Shown piece after piece: positions 29,827 through 40,470 of a stretch of DNA of 64,000 nucleotides. A program made the position numbers and the translations under genes. Under the pieces are notes generated by a model. That model was not told the DNA's origin, did no database searches, and was given only the letters and a program-made list of their open reading frames with translations. The stretch's first letter is position 1; each line of letters starts with the position of its first letter. The stretch lies in assembly GCF_001039355.2 (NCBI RefSeq), contig NW_019773533.1:24952-88951 (forward strand). The letters are read 5' to 3'. The stretch is from Lingula anatina (taxonomy: Eukaryota; Brachiopoda; Lingulata; Lingulida; Lingulidae).

Positions 29827-32800
29827 TCATTTTTGATGACATAATTGATAGCTTTTGATATTAGTAATAAGCTGGCTACTATCTAAATGCATGTGCATGT
29901 ATTCCTTTTATATTCACTTTCTTTGGGATTGGTCTTTTCAGCAAAAATGTTTTATTTCAAAGAGCCTATGCATGTTCAATGTCTAACACTGGTGGTATCT
30001 CTGCACATAGGTAGACGGTCTCAGTCGTTGCCACGAAAGTTGAACGAAGTCCCCTCACTGCAACAGCATGCCAAAAACAGTGTTGTTTCACCTAAGGAGC
30101 TCTTCACTGGGAAGAGAATAAAGGTAGGGAAAAGAAGCTGTTTTTAGCAATGAGGCATGAGCAGGAAGTGTGCGCAGGTGCCCCTAACATTGTATATGTG
30201 TGCAGCATAGCTTAATGTTAACATTAGTCGAAGGTTGTTAGACAGGTAGTAGATTTGAAAAGGAGGAGGGTTTGTGTCAGTTTATCAATTTTCAGGGGCT
30301 TTGAAGTTAACTCACCATTTATTTTTTATCATTGCTATTATCTTGCTTCTCTGTTTGTTTCATTGTTACTATTTTCCATTTTTTTTAATCACAGGATCGA
30401 GAAAGGAGGCTTTCAGCAGCAGAGAGACTCTTCCCTACTCCTACCAACAACAGTACTCCTACCACCTCAGCCCCCAGTAATAGTAATACCAGTACCAGTC
30501 ACATGCCCAGACCTGCCGCCACAGCTTCTGTCCGACCCATGCAGCTCTCAGCAGAATCCAAGGCTCGCAGGCACAGCGAGTTAGGACTGGCACCAAAACC
30601 ATTCCAGGCCTCGGGCTCCACTGGGGGGTTCAGTAGGGTGAACCCATCATTGGGGCCCAATCGCACTGGCTCTACACCTAACTTGTACAATACCACACAG
30701 GGCACTGGTCCTGTTAAACAGGGCCCTGCAGTGCCCCCCAAGAAAAAGAAAGGACCTCCCAGGAGAACAGGGGCAAGGTAATCGAACTTTCCGACTGTTA
30801 AAGAGACAATTGTTACCTGACTGACTGCAAAAAGCCTAATTATATAGAGTTTTGTTTGTTTTTTTTTTGTTTTTCAGACTAATTTATCAGAAAAGTTTAG
30901 AATCAATGGCAAATTTTAGGATATTAAAATGTCCAGGTTATCTGCTTTAATGATTTTGAACACTGAAACACCATTACTTTTGCTCAAAATTTTAAGGTCA
31001 CAAGAAGGCATATCCATATATTTTAGGTACCTTACCATCTCAAGTAGTGCACCACTCCAACTGGAAACCTCTCCAACTAAGAAGCTAGGAGTACAGACTT
31101 CTGCTGGAGACTTGATAATCAATCAGGTAAAAGAAAACAGAATATCTAAAATCACACATAACCAATGAGGTGAAAGTTTATGATTGAGTATGAAGTAAAT
31201 TATGAGAAAGTTGTATTTTGCATTTAATTTATTAACTAAGAAATTTGTATGAAGATATGCATTAAGATGAAAGTTTAAGATGTTTTGTTTCCTCAATTGT
31301 ATAAAGCCAGAGTTTGGTTTATATGTACTTTACATCAATTCAACACTTGCAGAATGATCCATTTGAAAGTGCAACTGGAGTTCGCAGAGGTTCCCTAGAC
31401 TTTACTCCAGATTATGTACAGAGTACCTCATTCAAAAATGAACACATAAGCATTGACACCATAGAAAAGGAAGTGGTAAGCTCATGGTGCAAATATGCCA
31501 GTGAAATATATATATATATATATATATAAATATATGATTTTAGAATTTTGAGTTAAACTTAATGTTCAGCTCACTTAGCCTTTGAGATGATCATATTGCT
31601 CTTTCAAATGATAAAGGGGCATTGGTTTTATGAAAACTAGCCTGAGAAAAGATGCCTTTTGTTATCAGAGGCTCAATACTTTTAGATGCAGTAGAAAGAT
31701 TGAAGTAACAAATTTGCCAGCATAGACAAGACTACAAAATCTGAATACAGATAGACAATACAACAAAATGTGAATATGATAGAGAAACTGTTTCACCATA
31801 AGAAAATATCCTTGTTTCAGTTATTCATCCCAGGGAAGATCGAAATACCAGAACGTTATGTACCAGAGAGTGACGAGGAAGAACTCACAGAGGATGAAAA
31901 GAGAATGCGTCAGAAAAAGGCTGACCGAATAAAAAAGTTGCTCTCTGCACAAAGGTGAAATATCCAACACTAGTGTTACCATGTTTTTTTTATTGTCCAG
32001 TAGGGCTTATCAAAAATGTGAATTTAAACGCTTATCATTATCATAATTTGTGCCTCCTGGCCTTATGCTGTTGTTTAGAATTCGGTAGTATTGTCAGTTT
32101 TAATATCATGTGTGGTATTTCTAAAATGAGTAAAATTTGACAAGAGCATATTAAACCACACCTTTCATCTGAAACACATATGTATACAGCATTTCTGTTT
32201 TCTCATTTCAGTCTTCAAGACTGGACAGAAACAGAACTGGACCCCTTCAAACAAGAGAATGTGCATGATAAGTTCAGTGAAGAGAAACATCACAGAGAGC
32301 ATTTACTATCTCTAAACCAGGCACTCGCTAAGGAGGTGACACAGAAAACCAGACAAGTAGCAGGTAAGTAATGAATCCTCTAGGGGTTTGGGATTTTAAT
32401 AGAAATGCAGAAGGCTTTAGCAAGATTAGTCTTTACAATACCTTCATTCTTATCTTAGTTTGGTTATTGAATTATTTTTTAGACGTGGCTTGAAGGTCAA
32501 GGTATCTGTCCCAATTTTTTTAACAGTTAAAATTTATTACAAAACCAGATTCAGTTCATTTTGATATCAAACTGCAAATACACATTTCATTTGGCATGAT
32601 TGTACACAAATAATAGAATAAGTACGATTTATTACCCAAGATTTTGTTTCGTTCTATCTATGAAAGAGAGCAGACGACAAGCAGCCATATTGAAAGAGGA
32701 TCAGAAAGACACTGACAGTGATGACACTGGGGCACCTAAAGTGTCTGCCACATACTATAATGATCCATACTCTGCTAACCCAATCTCTTTACGCCCTCCC

Positions 32801-34599
32801 AGTCTGGCTAGTGAGGCACCTTTATAAGATGGTGAAGACATACGAATCACTTTTAAAACTGGTGCTCGACATTTGTTTGCATGTCTGTTGCTGTCATCTA
32901 ATAAGCAGGCCACAGTAACCACAGAGTAGAATTCCAAATATCTGCTCTTATGAATTCATACTGAATTCAGAAATGTTTTTACCCAAAATTATTTTTCTAC
33001 TATTTATATTTTGCTAAGTATCTGTGTGAGTTGAACATTCTGAATCGAGGAACGTTTTTCCCAAAACTCTTTCTTTTATATTTTGCTAAGTCTATGTATG
33101 AGTGGAACAAAGAGTGGTAAGTGGAAAATCTATATGTGCAAAGTGTTTCCATGTGATGGGTCAGTGAAGCATGAGGAACTCCTGTGTATATCTACCCACA
33201 ATTGTGATATCAGAATATCTATATATTTCCTCCTACTTTGCATTACCTACTTTGGTCTCACCTCGTGATAAAGCATGTGTTATTTTTCTCAGAACAACAA
33301 TCGGTCTTTTTAAAAAAAGCCTTGTTTTTTTTAAAAAGCCTATCCATATAATATGATAGACAGCAGATATGCAGCATTTGAAAGGACCACATTTCACCCA
33401 ATATATATTCTAATTCTTACACCAACATTTGACGGTGGTGGACATACTAATACTCCAACTATTACCTAAAATCAGTGATTTCAGTGGAGGTTATGTGGAG
33501 AAGGGCTCAGGGAATTAATATTGTAATTAGCTGATGTTAATTATACTGGTATTTTCTTCAAGTACCCATCTTTCCAATCACATATCTAATACAGTAGATC
33601 TCCAGCTCTGGCCCTGATTGAGCTCAGCATGTATTATACTAATGTATATGGTGACGGTTCTAAAACTAGACTGAATTATATGTATGCTGGCTGTCGAAAT
33701 GTGCCGAGTGTTTGTGGTCTCTTGTATTAGTATCTGTCAGTACAGTGACTGCATTTTATGTGTTAGTCATAGTTTGCTTTTCCATTGCTTGCTTCAGATG
33801 TTGATGATTAAGACAGTAAGACATATAACCTGTGCTTCTAAGGGGCTTTCTCTCTTGTCTCTTTTCTAGTCCAAACTTTTCCTGTGCACTGTGCGGATTT
33901 TTTTGACTATGTGTAACACTGGCTGGGTGTAGGTATATAGCAAACTGCCTGTGTTCATATTTGCAGTAGTTGTTATCCTTTTTTGTGCTCTGTCATTCAT
34001 GGTGTATTGTGAACTGTGGTGCTTCTGTATACTCCTGCATGCTCAAGGTGGATGGGTTGGATACAAATACATTTGTTCATTAGAAAAGAGATGAAAGTTT
34101 TATCACAGAAATCTTATTATTTTCACCTGTTTTATTTCTTTTTAGAAGCTATTAAGATGCAAATGTAGCTTTTTTGCATTATGAAGGTTTTCTGTTTACC
34201 ATAAACTTACATAAAAAAAGTGAAGAGTTTTACAGTTCTGAATGTATAGAATAGAAAACTGTATTGATTTGCTGCATGAAAATGCTTTATTTTATGAAGC
34301 ATGGTGTTAAATATGTTGCAGTTTCTGTTAGTGTTCAAAAGTACAGCAAGTTGCAGATTGAGAAGTTTGTCTGATTTCTCCAAAAACACTTCACAGCATT
34401 GAACAAATGACTGTAAAACAATTGAACTTGTTTTTATTCTTGATTAAAAAATATTTCAGCCCAAAGAAGGAAGACCTGGTCATCCAGTGATACACACGTC
34501 GTCACGGCAACTAGAGTGGAAGTTAGTGACGGAAGTGACAGTGACATAGAGAACCTGGGGACTCCGCTTGTACAACAGCGCGAAAATTTCTTCACATGA
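3517..34599 (+). CDS. PLEKHA5/6/7-family protein: WW-WW-PH-coiled coil
   Basis: Exons, all in consistent phase: 3517-3602, 3708-3784, 4614-4671, 7842-7916, 9655-9703, 10979-11004, 12083-12155, 13259-13331, 13835-13935, 14268-14377, 14900-14962, 16062-17499, 17791-17959, 18430-18564, 20326-21183, 21755-21867, 22230-22322, 22555-22679, 22842-22935, 23098-23199, 23562-23696, 24035-24115, 24254-24403, 24774-24878, 25125-25260, 25475-25605, 26003-26081, 26253-26414, then a duplicated six-exon block and one of two last exons. With one block copy the product is 2020 or 2013 residues. Start MAAADLL has a good context (acaaacATGG). Domain order and the C-terminal IPERYVPESDEEE motif match WW-containing PLEKHA proteins. 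In vertebrates these sit at adherens junctions, bind p120-catenin (PLEKHA7) and PDZD11, bind phosphoinositides through the PH domain, and act in apical/basolateral trafficking. The invertebrate role is inferred. It is unusually long for the family, mainly through disordered Pro/Gln/Ser exons. Confidence 0.93.
7602..7689. repeat. (AT)n microsatellite
   Basis: An uninterrupted run of about 44 AT units sits in intron 3 of the PLEKHA-family gene, 150 bases before exon 4. A poly-T run at about 7951-7978 lies just after that exon. Confidence 0.97.
8504..8515. repeat. Poly-C run
   Basis: A homopolymer of 12 C sits in intron 4. It is a mononucleotide slippage site with no other visible meaning. Confidence 0.8.
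9655..11004 (+). CDS. PLEKHA-family gene exons 5-6: basic linker with a 26-bp micro-exon
   Basis: Exon 5 (49 bp) and exon 6 (26 bp) encode KIESPKEKSSIEPKRG followed by SLIKKGSKK, a Lys/Arg-rich linker between WW2 and the PH domain. A similar basic stretch precedes the PH domain in vertebrate relatives. Exon 6 is a micro-exon with acceptor ttttccag and, to keep frame, a GC donor at 11005. The basic patch could help membrane binding or nuclear import; that is inference. Confidence 0.8.
11005..12082 (+). other. Non-canonical GC-AG intron
   Basis: Exon 6 ends ...AAAAA and the intron begins gcaagtattt; it ends ttatctag at 12082. Splicing at gc gives AA|G ATT GTT GAC and leads straight into the PH domain. 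The only nearby GT (11009) gives GAT TGT TGA after exon 7 joins, an immediate stop. GCAAGT is the usual consensus for the rare GC-AG class of U2 introns, which are often alternatively spliced. Confidence 0.82.
12083..14377 (+). CDS. PLEKHA-family gene exons 7-10: PH domain
   Basis: Four exons encode residues about 124-242. The PH domain starts at SMKGWLYKQEGGTIKQWKRR (about 140), with the typical W-K-x-R-W-F-V-L-S-D strand and the Lys/Arg of the beta1-beta2 loop expected to contact phosphoinositide headgroups. The C-terminal helix contains the invariant Trp in KEGMQKWMNAMSLATI. The segment FCLFYYKGPEEQ and the block NMRTYYFAAET are close to the PLEKHA5/6/7 PH domain. Phases are 0, 1, 0 and 2 at the four donors. 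All splice sites after 12083 are GT-AG. Confidence 0.93.
14900..17499 (+). CDS. PLEKHA-family gene exons 11-12: large Pro/Gln/Ser-rich disordered region
   Basis: Exon 11 (63 bp) and exon 12 (1438 bp, 16062-17499) encode residues about 243-743. Composition is dominated by P, Q, S, G, R and H, with many PP and PPxP pieces (HLAAPNVHEAPPG, SGGPPGPPTH) and QESLRQLRDWHNRMQRSSL, a short amphipathic stretch near residue 630. The latter resembles the family's conserved WQQRQ-type segment between PH and coiled coil, the only part of this exon that looks constrained. Low complexity predicts intrinsic disorder and SH3/WW ligand sites. Acceptor ctttcag and donor gtaatt keep phase 0. Confidence 0.88.
17791..21867 (+). 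CDS. PLEKHA-family gene exons 13-16: linker with internal repeat and Ser/Pro region
   Basis: Exon 13 contains two related heptad-like units, PSVPDSYLWAKQHVEQEEQ and PRYPDSYLKAKDEVERMQ, an imperfect internal duplication of about 35 residues. Exon 14 is His/Tyr rich (HYGGYPTVAQGHHQ). Exon 15 (858 bp) has an acidic segment with ESIRILNELIESYGHERKE, then a long Ser/Pro/Lys stretch. Exon 16 ends with a run of Asp/Glu (VKEEPDMSDQDVI). The stretch is probably disordered apart from the short helix around LNELIESYG. Donors are phase 1 until 21867, which returns to phase 0. Confidence 0.87.
22230..25260 (+). CDS. PLEKHA-family gene exons 17-25: long coiled coil
   Basis: Nine exons, residues about 1169-1508. 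Heptad-rich helices include HEELVLLLIELRRKQSRLEA, YLDIKKQLEDIEKQLEVHKP, and EKALNNVKAQLEHSQDDLRE through KNIEKELSKVRQQLADNSK, and VKLEQELSKVQDMMSGLNEQ. Most introns here are phase 0 and exons are multiples of three bases. The family's coiled coil mediates oligomerisation and partner binding in vertebrates, including p120-catenin contacts in PLEKHA7. The motif GNRPPDYMERDHHMYLDIKK has no obvious function. Confidence 0.9.
25475..26414 (+). CDS. PLEKHA-family gene exons 26-28: acidic then Arg/Glu-rich segment
   Basis: Exon 26 is Ser/Asn/Asp rich. Exon 27 encodes DDDDSVQDSDTPWDISEADE, an acidic patch with a lone Trp. Exon 28 alternates Arg and Glu (TLREVKQRETERRSRDRERR), a likely single charged alpha helix or RNA/membrane-contacting patch. 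Exon 28 ends in phase 1, which fits the first exon of either copy of the duplicated block. Confidence 0.88.
26451..26667. repeat. Left contig end, identical to the start of block copy 2
   Basis: From attatgttagaggtgcc to the TTTA run before the N at 26668, this stretch matches 29606 onward apart from microsatellite length, including the variant gccaaacttaac. Block copy 1 has gccacactaaac there instead. It looks like an unmerged overlap between the left contig and the contig that starts after the second N. Confidence 0.85.
26669..29604 (+). repeat. Duplicated six-exon block, copy 1 (probable alternative haplotype)
   Basis: Bounded by single Ns at 26668 and 29605. It carries PLEKHA-family exons 27111-27223, 27496-27878, 28166-28265, 28492-28614, 28915-29048 and 29286-29437 (113, 383, 100, 123, 134 and 152 bp; 1005 nt in total, entry and exit both phase 1). 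The encoded segment has a Ser/Thr/Pro region with PPKKKKGPPRR, the family motif GKIEIPERYVPESDEEE with KADRIKKLLSAQ, and the helix HREHLLSLNQALAKEVTQKT. Exons are intact with correct splice sites. The first 20 bases or so after the left N contain an extra unit of the gttagaggtgccattgt short repeat. Confidence 0.92.
26875..26927. repeat. (TTTA)n microsatellite, three related copies
   Basis: TTTA runs occur at about 26638-26667, 26875-26927 and 29790-29827, all after gagctgcatg. The three lengths differ. The run probably caused the contig breaks that produced the nearby Ns. Confidence 0.9.
29606..32520 (+). repeat. Duplicated six-exon block, copy 2
   Basis: Same six exons, same lengths: 30011-30123, 30395-30777, 31027-31126, 31353-31475, 31821-31954 and 32212-32363. 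I count about 15 base differences from copy 1 in the 1005 coding bases, all synonymous. Introns differ by substitutions and indels in the middle of the block, but both block ends are almost identical. Sequence continues uninterrupted into the terminal exons, so this copy is physically linked to the 3' end of the gene. Confidence 0.92.
32667..32827 (+). CDS. PLEKHA-family gene: alternative terminal exon A
   Basis: Acceptor ctatctatgaaag, entry phase 1 (G|AG), encodes ESRRQAAILKEDQKDTDSDD and continues to ...SEAPL, stop TAA at 32825-32827. It follows exon 32212-32363 in frame. I find no AATAAA between this stop and 34440, so its message may run on through terminal exon B or use a variant poly(A) signal. 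No donor is evident inside it. Confidence 0.72.
34460..34599 (+). CDS. PLEKHA-family gene: alternative terminal exon B
   Basis: Acceptor aaatatttcag, entry phase 1 (G|CC). It encodes AQRRKTWSSSDTHVVTATRV, then SDGSDSDIENLGTP and ends QQRENFFT with TGA at 34597-34599. It is also compatible with exon 32212-32363, so A and B look mutually exclusive. It is followed by several AATAAA signals, so this is a good candidate for the main 3' end. Confidence 0.74.
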
Positions 34600-36109
34600 T
34601 ACCAACGGAATGCAGACTACTCTACATTTGTCAAGAAAGTAATTGTCAATACAAACATTAATAGACTGTTTAATCTGTTTGTGGAGATGAATTCATTATA
34701 TATTTCTTACTTATTTCAGGCACATGAGAATGTGGTTTCAACAGTGCACTATTTTTACCGCCTCTGTTTATGTAAAAAAAAAAATAACTGATTATGAAGA
34801 AGCTGTGAGTGTTCATGATCAAATATTGTTAATTAAAAAGATATACTCAGCATGACTTTTCATACATTGTGGTAAATATTATGATTGCTATAGAATAGAA
34901 TTCTAGTGTAATTTTTTTTATAAGTTCTACTGCTGAGGTATTTGCATGTTTACCTGCTATTCAGAATAATTTTATGTTAATTCAAAGCACATTGATATGC
35001 TTGTCAAATGCTTGTAAATACGTCTTTTTTAAAAACTGGTGTACATTTATTGTCTTTGAACAAGTTTGCAGAGCAACTTAAAAGCCTATATGTAGTAGTT
35101 GCAAAATTTGTACATATCTAAAAAAGTTTAGATTAGACAAAACATCACAGGGTATTTAATTCTATGATATACTCTGCTTTTTACACAATCAACATTATAT
35201 GAACAAAAATATATAAATGATACAAAGTTGGAGTCATATTGCCAATAAACATATGATGTTTATTTTGAAGTTGTGAAAAAAGGTTTTAAAGCATATATTT
35301 CAAACCTTGAAGTGGATCAATAGGAAAAAGGGAACAAAGTACTGGATTACTCAGTTTATACCATAAATTACTATATGATCAAATGTGGGCTTAATTCTTG
35401 CTTGTTAACCACCAAATGCAATGATTATGAATATTTACATGCAGATGGCACTTTGATTGTATCGTTCAAATGCAGTACATATCTTTATCATTCATGATGT
35501 GGAAATTATCTCATATCAATATTGGAATATTCACAAATGTATATTCTCCTTGCATTCCAAACGCTTGCTCCCTTGTGTCACAGTTTGTGCCATTCAGAAC
35601 CTTGTGAAAAAATGTGGCCATTTCAAGGAACAGTTACGGAGTGGGCATGTAAATAAAGAACCCAGCATTTATATAAATAATACACTTTATGTTTGAGAAA
35701 GTATTTTTTAAAGAAATATTTTCCGTTGTTGAATTCTAGAGTTTTTAATGATATTATTTGTTGGATTATTATACAGTTTGTGATGCAAATATTTTATGTA
35801 TAGATTTAGAGAAAGGGACCACAGTTTTTGATGAAAACAGGGGAAGATATCATTCAGTTTCTCTATGCAGTTCTAGAAAAGATTTTTTATTATTAAATTT
35901 ATAAGTTCATAGTATAAAGATTGTGAGAATTGGAGTGCAGTGGTTATAATTTAGGAAGAAAAAAGTGAGATATTTTAAGATGCAATAAATTGTTACATGT
36001 AATTTCTTTGAACTAGTAAAAGTTGCAAAACTCAATTATATTTACACAAATTTATCTCTTAATCATTTGTATGTATTATACAGCTGTATATTTTATGGAT
36101 TAAAATAAA
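34600..36109 (+). other. Probable 3' UTR of the PLEKHA-family gene
   Basis: AT-rich, no coding signal. AATAAA hexamers at 35244-35249 and 36104-36109, with others such as gtaaataaag near 35652, allow 3' UTRs of about 0.65, 1.1 or 1.5 kb. Confidence 0.55.
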
Positions 36110-36839
36110 CAATAAGCTCAATTTTGTTTTCTTGATACATGCTTACAAATTTTCAAAATAACACTGTAGCTGACTTCAATTTTGAAACTTTTAAGATTTT
36201 TTAGGGTTATTTAAATATTTAGAAACTTTTTCCGAACAGTGGCTGAACTTGAAGGAGGAAGTTGAGTAAAAATCAAAATATTGGACTTCTTTAAAGGCAC
36301 AGGACTAATGTCTACATGTATGTATAAATTTGTATAGCACTCTATAATATGTCCTAAAATCATGTGAAAGCAGATGTATGAGGATGGACAGGTTCGGTAA
36401 AACCCCCAAACACCATCTATTCATCTACGGTATAAAATTAAGTCTCCTAAAGACGTCAAACGCAATACGCATTCGTTCTCAATGTATACGTCCATATGAA
36501 GACAACAGAAAAGAGAAAAATGAAATAAAAGATATATAACATAGGTTTTGCAAATTACTTTTTAAGAGAACACAGTTTTGCCGTGTTTCCTATAAAACAT
36601 TTAACTGTGCCCTGTCACCATATCGTCTAGCTAATCACAGAATCTGATGTAACTGAATTGAAAATTTTATTGATGGCTAAAATACAAAAAAAAAGATAAA
36701 AAAACTAAAAATGATGACCTGCCCCAAAAGACTAACGAAAGTTTCCTCAATTTTTAAAAACCCGACGACACCACGAAAGTAGACGCAAACTATTTATTGA
36801 GCTATTTAAAATAATACTTTATAATAAATAATAAAAATT

Positions 36840-37095
36840 GGTCCACTCTGATTTTAATTATGTTATTGTTTCCAAGCAATTGATTTGTTTGGTTCACATT
36901 GAATTAAAGTTATTGATTTGTTTATTAAAGTATGATTTAAGTAAATCACTTTGACTTCAAGTAACTGATTTTTTGTAGTGGTCATCTTTGATTTAAGTTA
37001 TTGTTCAGTATAGTTTGATTTAAGTAATGTCACTTTGAATTCACGTTATTGATTTGTTTTGGTTCAGTTTGACTTAAATTATGTTATTGTTTTTA
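36840..37095. repeat. Degenerate tandem repeat, unit about 30-60 bp
   Basis: Variants of ttattgatttgtttggttca followed by cattgaattaaag recur about six times (for example near 36876, 36910, 36960, 37000 and 37050). Copies are diverged and unit length varies, so this is an old minisatellite. Confidence 0.5.
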
Positions 37096-40000
37096 TATAG
37101 CCAAATGATCACAAGCACAACGAAGCTCTGTTTTTGCTCAAAGGTAAATAAAATAAAGTCCATATGACTGAAAATTCTTATTTATTAATGATGAAAAATA
37201 ATAAGACACAAAGTTACAAACTTGGGGGGATAATCATACATTCCCCATACTATATAACTGCCATAACATGAAAATAATAAAGTAGGTAAATGAGTGCAAC
37301 CAAGATTAATTAAGAAAATATGTCAAACCACAATAGCTATTGAAGCAAAAGTTGGCACAAATAAAATATGCAATCAACGTTAAAAAAATGACGACATTAT
37401 GAAAAATTATGATATATTTCACCAACAAATGTACTCAAGTAGTATCTACATGTATTTTGAGTGCGAACATTCGTGAACAGTTTCAGCTACAGCCTCTCAC
37501 CTTTCACTATCTACCTGTTATAATTTGCATAACAATAAGTTGCTCTTCGTAATGCGAACTGTCTTCAAGGCTAGTCACTTGACAGTGGGACACCGATAGG
37601 CGAAGACGCATAGATATGTATGGTGCGGTGGCAAGGGCGAGCTTTTGGCGTTATCCTAACTGAAGTTTTATCAGACGAAGAAGCAAAAGCGTGTATTGTA
37701 AGTATTGCCACTTTTTAAATAATCCCCACCATTAACTACCAAAGGTACCGAAGAATGAAAGAAAAGCTGCGCAAATTATTTATTGCATGTGTCTTTGCTG
37801 TGTTTTGTCCAGTGTTATTTGGCCAGTCACAATATTCGTCCATTATTTTACATTTTAGTCCTACGACTCATAAGTCACATCTATAAAACAACTTCATGTA
37901 TTGTCATGTATTCATGACTGTCTCAATGTCGCACCTGTATGATATACGTAATGAAATACACATTTACGATAAAGTATACCCGAGCTAATTCGGGAATTAA
38001 ACTGCAATTAAACTACAATAAAATGATATACAATAGACTAGAACATAGTAGAATAGAATACTTAAACAGATAATCAGGTGTCTCTTTATAATGTATAGAT
38101 CTTTCACTTATTATGTACACCGTCCTCAGCACAGCTCTGTGCCTAATTCTGTCATTACGGCGAAAATCTGGTCATGCGTCACTCGTTCATCTACTCAATT
38201 CTGAATAATTTTGAATTACTATTTTTGTGGTATCGTAATTCAATCCATAAAACGTAGTTTTGCTCTCATTTATTCATTTATTTTAGTATCGTGTGTAAAA
38301 AAAACAGCCCTTCTGGCTTGTAAGACGCTTGATGAATACATAACCGTTTCTGTCTCAAAATCAAATTTTGCAAAACACCTAACAATTTTTCCCATTCTAA
38401 AGAAAAACTCTTTTGCTTCGTGTGTTTGGATACCCAACTTATCATAAAATCTACATCTTTCTTCTACAGTGTATGTAACCGATGCACCGAAGTAGAAAAT
38501 TATTCCCATCTTCTAGCTTCTTTTTACATATAAGACATATTCTTTCATTAATTGACGTGTTTGTGAGGTTTCCCGTTTATAGATAGATTTAAAATGGACT
38601 ATTTTTACCAACTACGGACAAAATATATTATTCAAATAATAATAATGCAATGGCAAATTCCTATTCGAAATTGACCTTAAGTGATCTTCCCGTTTAAATC
38701 TGTACATAAATATTTCCCTGTCTTCAGCTTTTTTCTTAAATGTCACATATGTTCTGAATTTTAAAAATGTAAAGATGTCTTTTTTCCATTTTTTAAAAAG
38801 TTTTTCATAAAGTTTTTGATGTTTTCAATATCAACAATTGATTCGTTCAAAAATGTTTTTCCGTATCACAAAATCTGAAAATTTGTGTTATTTTTTTCCA
38901 ATTCAAAATTTTGTTTCACTTGTCTTTTATTTTGAGTGATTACTAAATTCTTCCAAAATGTTTTACCATTTGCCAAATATCATTGGGATCCAACCTGTAT
39001 CACCATATAGACTAAATTTGTTGCAATACGATGAACACCAAAGTAATACTTAAAGCTTAACTCATGGCTTTTTCACAATATTCATCATCTGAGAATCCCC
39101 TATCTCCTGACCCATACTCTAAAATTGGAGTTGCACAGCTGTTAAATGATATCTAGTTTGCTATGATTAAACACAGAAGTAGAAAGGATTAAACCAAGTC
39201 CCTTTGAAGCTGATTCTAAAAGATTTGTAGTGTACTGAAGATCTTTTAAAAAATCTTCTAAATAGACCCAAGATATCCATATTTGTCAACCCATTCATTT
39301 GACATCCTCCAAAATATAGTTTTAAATCATGTCGATAGTAAGATCCGAATTAGCCTCATTAGGCCTACTGTTGTTGCGTGAGAACCTCTGATAATTAATA
39401 TAAGAAACGCGCGGATTGTCATTTTTCGTATATTTTAGCTTATCTCCTTCATATCGGCTACATTTTATTTTAGATGCTGTGACAGTTTTTTGTAACTAAA
39501 TTTTTGTGTATTTCATTATACTCTCGTGCTTTGTTTATATCGTGAGTGGCCCTTCTGTGTTTCAACGAATGTAAAATTTAAAATCACATAATGATAAAAG
39601 AATGAATATAGATATGTACATATTATTGCTTAGCAATAGAAGTTTCTCTTATCATATGCACTCTTTATATTTCTACTGCGTGTTGTTATATTTGTTTGCA
39701 TTCATTTTACAAGTCTTGAATCACTCTGTCCCACCTGGGGAATGGCTCAGTGAATGATAAAACTGTTCAGTTACGTAAATTAGGTGTTTCAATTCAATCC
39801 ATTTATTACTCTCGTTTACACAAAGATGACATGTATAGGCTACATACATAAAAATATAAGTACATTTAAGTGCAATCACATCTAACCAGGTATAGTAACT
39901 CTTATTAATAATCTTGATACGTTTACACTGATATTTATAACTTCAATATTTCTAGATGAATCGGATTTGCTTGGATTGCACGTTTATATCAACATCTAAA

Positions 40001-40470
40001 ACTTTAGTGAAAAGCCTCCACATATCAAAAGTACTGCTCTTGAAGTATTTTATTTCCAGTTTGCTTACAATCCAGGAAAATTGAGATGACCTTGTATAAA
40101 AGGTCACCCTTTTCATTTAGACAAAAACGACACATTTTACGTTTTCACATTTTAAATTTCTAATTTGTTCTTCTCACATCGTCTGAACATTTTTACGCCA
40201 TCTTCTCCCATTTTGGTTAAAATAAATTGTCTCCATATTTCTTAATATTTTAATATAAAAAAATGACTGGAGTAAAAAATATTGAAAGGAAGAAGAACAC
40301 TTCATACATTTTTGTTTTTAATATCTGTCCATTTGTTACGTAAACTTTTAAATTAGTCCCGTTAACAGCGCCCTTTAGAGTGCATCCACCTTCAATCTGG
40401 AGCAAAAATACCATGATTATGAGAAAAAAATGTCTTGGTTACTATTCTCTATGCCTCAGACTTACACCCC

